In this document: positions 61,164 through 64,000 of the stretch, piece after piece
Layout of the letters: each line of letters starts with the position of its first letter
How positions within the stretch are numbered: the stretch's first letter is position 1
NCBI GenBank assembly: GCA_022496205.1
Contig: WTXD01000003.1
Span: 62,001 to 126,000, forward strand
Length of the DNA stretch: 64,000 nucleotides
Source of the DNA: Gloeopeniophorella convolvens
Taxonomy: Eukaryota > Basidiomycota > Agaricomycetes > Russulales
Reading direction: 5' to 3'
Made by a program: the position numbers and the translations under genes
The notes under the pieces: model-generated
Database searches by the model: none
The model's input: the letters and a program-made list of their open reading frames with translations, nothing else
What the model was told of the DNA's origin: nothing

Positions 61164-63296
61164 TTACAGTTCTGTAACACAATCTAAACCCCCTTTCTTT
61201 TCGTAGCGTGATTCATGAGCTTCTGGCTCCGGAGACACCTTCTCGTCCTTGTGTCCAACGACTCCGACACCACGAAGGAAAATGCTGAGTGCTGTGCCTG
61301 TAAATTATGAATCTAAGCACACGAACCCCGAGAAGCAAGATGAGACCCACAGGTGATACCGAAAGCAAAGCCCGTCCACATGGTAGCCCTGTAAGCCTTT
61401 AGTTGCGCCGTGAGGGGTGCATTATCTCCATCCTTGTCCAGGATGATGCCGAGGTGTTGCGACTGAGTCCTGAGTACACTGTTGAATACAATGTTCGACA
61501 CACTGAGACCTATGGCGGAGCCAATGAGCGTCATCGCCTGGAACACCGCCCCACCGACGCTCTGTTCATGCGGCAGGACGATCTTCGAAACGAACAGCGT
61601 GCCCGATGCGAACGTGAAATCCGCACCGAGCACGACGAGGGTAGCAGACGGGAAGCCGAATGCCCAATACGATGCGCTCGGGTTGATCACGGCGAAGAGG
61701 AGGTTCGCGCAACCCGTTAGGAGGGTACCCGTTGCTGAACGTAAGAGGCGTAAGCTCCATTGCATGCGCACACGCGCAACGGACGGCATACCGACGATGT
61801 ACACCACGTCTACGCGCCCCACAATAAGCGCGAGAATGATGTTGGCTATGATTCCCGTGATCGAGTTGGGGAGAAAGCGTAGCATTGTCTGGATCGGGGT
61901 GAAGCCGCGGTATGTCTGGTAGTACAACTGTACGAAGACCAGCCAGCAGGTGAACCCAGCCCAGTTCATGCACGCAATCATTTGCATTACTGCGAAGCGG
62001 CCTCGAGCACGAGTCCACATAGACGGCTTCATGAGGGGCGGGGCGGTCCAGCGTGTCCGAGGGGCATTTGGATTCAGCTGTCTTCGTTCCAAGTAATGTT
62101 GCCAGGCGATGAACAAAGCCAGGAATAATACGCCAACAATCAGGAGTGCAATGATATCTAATTCATGGTTAGCACCCTGTGATTGTTACGATATGTGCGA
62201 CTGACATGGATTTCTCCATCCTCTAGGAGCCGTAGGCGAGTCGCTGAGCACGAAGACAATGAGAATGAGGCCAATGGTGACGAGGAATGCGCCGATCCAA
62301 TCCACACGTTGGTCCTCCTCGGCTGAGGGTTCATCTCCGTCGATACACAAATAGCCCAACGCCGTGCATGCGAGCGAGATCCCAGAGAGTAGGTAATAGG
62401 AGCTCCGCCAGGTAGGCCTACAATAGTTGGTCAGGTGCTGATGCCGTAGAAACCACGCGACCTGCGACTCACTTGGTCACCTGCGTGAGAACACCACCGA
62501 CGATGTTTCCACAGGCACCACCCATGGGAGCACCCGCCGCGAACGTTGCAAATGCCACCGAACGCGCATACGACGGGGGGAATGACTGTGCCAGGATTCC
62601 GAGCTGAGAGGCTAACTTCAGCGCCAAGGCGGCGAAGACACACACACGAAGCTTACAGAAGCAGGGATCGTGGCAGCTGCGCCAATGCCCTGGAAGCCGC
62701 GCAGAACATCTAGTGCAATTCCCGCTGCGTATGACTCAGCTCTCATGCACTGGAAGAATTCTGCTGTGGCGGACTCACACTGTGCGAAACCTGCGGCTAG
62801 CCCAAACGCTGCGGTGATCAGATACCCCACGATCCAGACGCGTTTGCGGCCGTAGAGGTCTGCGAGCCGACCGCAGGGGAGTAGGAAACACGCCTGTGCG
62901 AAAGTCATCAGTGAAGGACAAAACGTCGACAATGCGAAGGATGCTCACTGAGCTGATGGAGAACGCATTAACGATCCACTGTAGGTCGCTCCGCGGAATG
63001 TTCAAGTCGTTTCCGGTCGCAGGTAGGGTAATCGAGATGGCCGCCCCCATCGCGATACTCATTATCATGGTGCTCGTGCATACGCTAACAATGCATATTG
63101 ACGCGAAAAGACTGCGCGGTTGTCGGGGCGGCGACGACGAGCGACTGTGGCGGTCTTCTTCTGCGCCTTGGAGCGTGAGAAAATCTGAGGCATTAGAACT
63201 TGAAGTAGGAATGGGAGACCCCCTCTTTTCGTCGCGGTCAACGGTCGGTGCAAGACCGCTCGAGAACGACACCTCCTTTTCAGGGGATGGGGACAT
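61164..63296 (-). CDS. MFS transporter, DHA2-like (14 TM)
   Basis: Proton-coupled major-facilitator exporter of the drug:H+ antiporter 2 type, in the plasma or vacuolar membrane. It starts MSPSPEKEVSFSSG (63296); an upstream ATG at 63347 is less likely because a TATA-like box lies only about 20 bases before it. TM1 is SLFASICIVSVCTSTMIMSIA, then LQWIVNAFSISSACFLLPCGRLADLYGRKRVW (motif A). Next are LRGFQGIGAAATIPASV and the antiporter motif C region ATFAAGAPMGGACGNIVGG. Later helices include WIGAFLVTIGLILIVFVLSD, IIALLIVGVLFLALFIAW and MNWAGFTCWLVFVQLYYQTY. The last intron (61350-61298) joins AFGITCTALSIFLRGVGVVGH to the stop at 61164. About eight introns. Substrate unknown. Confidence 0.85.
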
Positions 63297-63930
63297 AGTA
63301 GACAGTGGGTAAGAGACGTCGCACTGCACTTGCAGGGATCCTGTCAAGCCAAGTCAAGCCCCGGTCGTTTTTATACTTCAAGCGGGGATTGCACGGTCTC
63401 CCCAATTCATGATCTCACCTCCGGGATCACGGGGAGCTGTGCGACGGTTCACGTATTTCGTTCACGATCCCAGCACCATGCCAATGAACATCGGATCGAG
63501 GCTCGACGGGCCAGGCGCCTCTCATCCGACACGGCTTCAGTTCAGGATGATGACATGGGTTGAGAAAAGACCATTGGCCACGGCCAAAAACCTTGTGGCA
63601 CGAATCTTTGATCAGCTTCGGGACTTCTCGTGAACGCGGCACAAAGTTACTTCACTTCCAGCACGGGAAAACGGGTGGTGCAATGTGATGCAATGTTCTG
63701 CCGCAATGTTGATTTGATAAAACACATGCTCCGAATATGCGTGGGTTCAGTCCGTTCAATATCGGCCTAGTGAGTATGGGAAGCAAAACTACCAACGAGC
63801 TGCCTCCTGCAGCGTCTCCGAACGTCTCCTCCATCGAGGCTCCCTAGTCGTATGGTGCATGCAGTAATTTTAGTGGCTCGTGACATACAGGCATGACATA
63901 AGATGGAATAGGAAAACAGTAAAGAGACCC
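63297..63930. other. intergenic, upstream of the MFS gene
   Basis: About 630 bases between the MFS start and the 3' end of a gene at the right edge. No gene is seen beyond the promoter noted separately. Confidence 0.45.
63368..63374 (-). promoter_or_regulatory. TATA-like box of the MFS gene
   Basis: TATAAAA on the minus strand, about 70 bases upstream of the ATG at 63296, which supports that start over 63347. Confidence 0.45.
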
Positions 63931-64000
63931 TCACGCCTCTGCCGCCCGCTTCCGCCTAACATCGCGCTCCTCAGCAATAGTAAGCTTGGTACCCTTACCC
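63931..64000 (-). CDS. 3' end of an unidentified minus-strand gene (partial)
   Basis: Twenty-two codons plus a stop (63933-63931) are open to the window edge: GKGTKLTIAEERDVRRKRAAEA. The Lys/Arg- and Glu-rich ending looks like a real conserved C-terminus, as in nucleolar, ribosomal or RNA-binding proteins, but the family cannot be named from so little. The upstream part is outside the window. Confidence 0.35.
   Translation of the reverse strand, partial: GKGTKLTIAEERDVRRKRAAEA

Overview
The window looks like nuclear DNA from a filamentous basidiomycete, most likely a wood-decay Agaricomycete. It is gene-dense and GC-rich, and almost every gene is cut by short introns of about 48-60 nt. The gene set is fungal: two GH45 endoglucanases of the Phanerochaete Cel45A type (subfamily C), three fast-evolving F-box proteins, a GH47 mannosidase, and Ufd4/Trip12-, Pso2-, AP180- and NASP-type housekeeping proteins. 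Species is not resolved. No CRISPR array, IS element, prophage, rRNA or convincing tRNA was seen.

Layout. 0.6-4.6 kb: two tandem dual-specificity phosphatases (-) and a divergent DHHC palmitoyltransferase (+). 4.8-7.4 kb: two tandem secreted GH45 endoglucanases (-). 8-11.6 kb: a PB1 plus multi-ZZ protein resembling Nbr1-type autophagy receptors (+). 11.7-12.3 kb: splicing factor Rds3/PHF5A (-). 12.7-19.3 kb: a large HECT E3 ligase of the Ufd4/TRIP12 type (-). 19.5-21.3 kb: a class III aminotransferase (-). 21.8-24.7 kb: the Pso2/Snm1 crosslink-repair nuclease (+). 25.8-32.3 kb and on to 33 kb: an alpha/beta hydrolase (+), an F-box protein (-), a proline-iminopeptidase-like S33 peptidase (+) and a small secreted protein (+). 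33.8-41.8 kb: two F-box proteins flanking a CLC chloride channel/transporter. 42.6-45.9 kb: a ZIP metal transporter (-) and an Erv1-type sulfhydryl oxidase (+). 46.2-52 kb: glycerol kinase (-) and a GH47 alpha-mannosidase (-). 52.6-58.1 kb: an AP180-type ANTH endocytic adaptor (+) and a NASP/Hif1-type histone chaperone (+). 58.1-63.3 kb: gamma-glutamyl phosphate reductase (-) and a DHA2-like MFS transporter (-). The last 70 bases hold the 3' end of another minus-strand gene.

The genes do not form one pathway. Local logic is limited to the two tandem duplications (phosphatases, GH45) and several divergent pairs that may share promoters. The most interesting details are: (i) a dense array of Prk1/Ark1-type LxxQxTG motifs interleaved with NPF motifs in the AP180 adaptor tail, which carries two apparent 1-base frame disruptions; (ii) a first ZZ finger in the PB1-ZZ protein that is split by a disordered insert of about 120 residues ending in a LIR-like FTLV; (iii) three probable GC-AG introns, the PHF5A one being very well supported; (iv) stop-free introns of 3n length lying at functional hot spots. 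I did not find a recognisable new multi-gene system.
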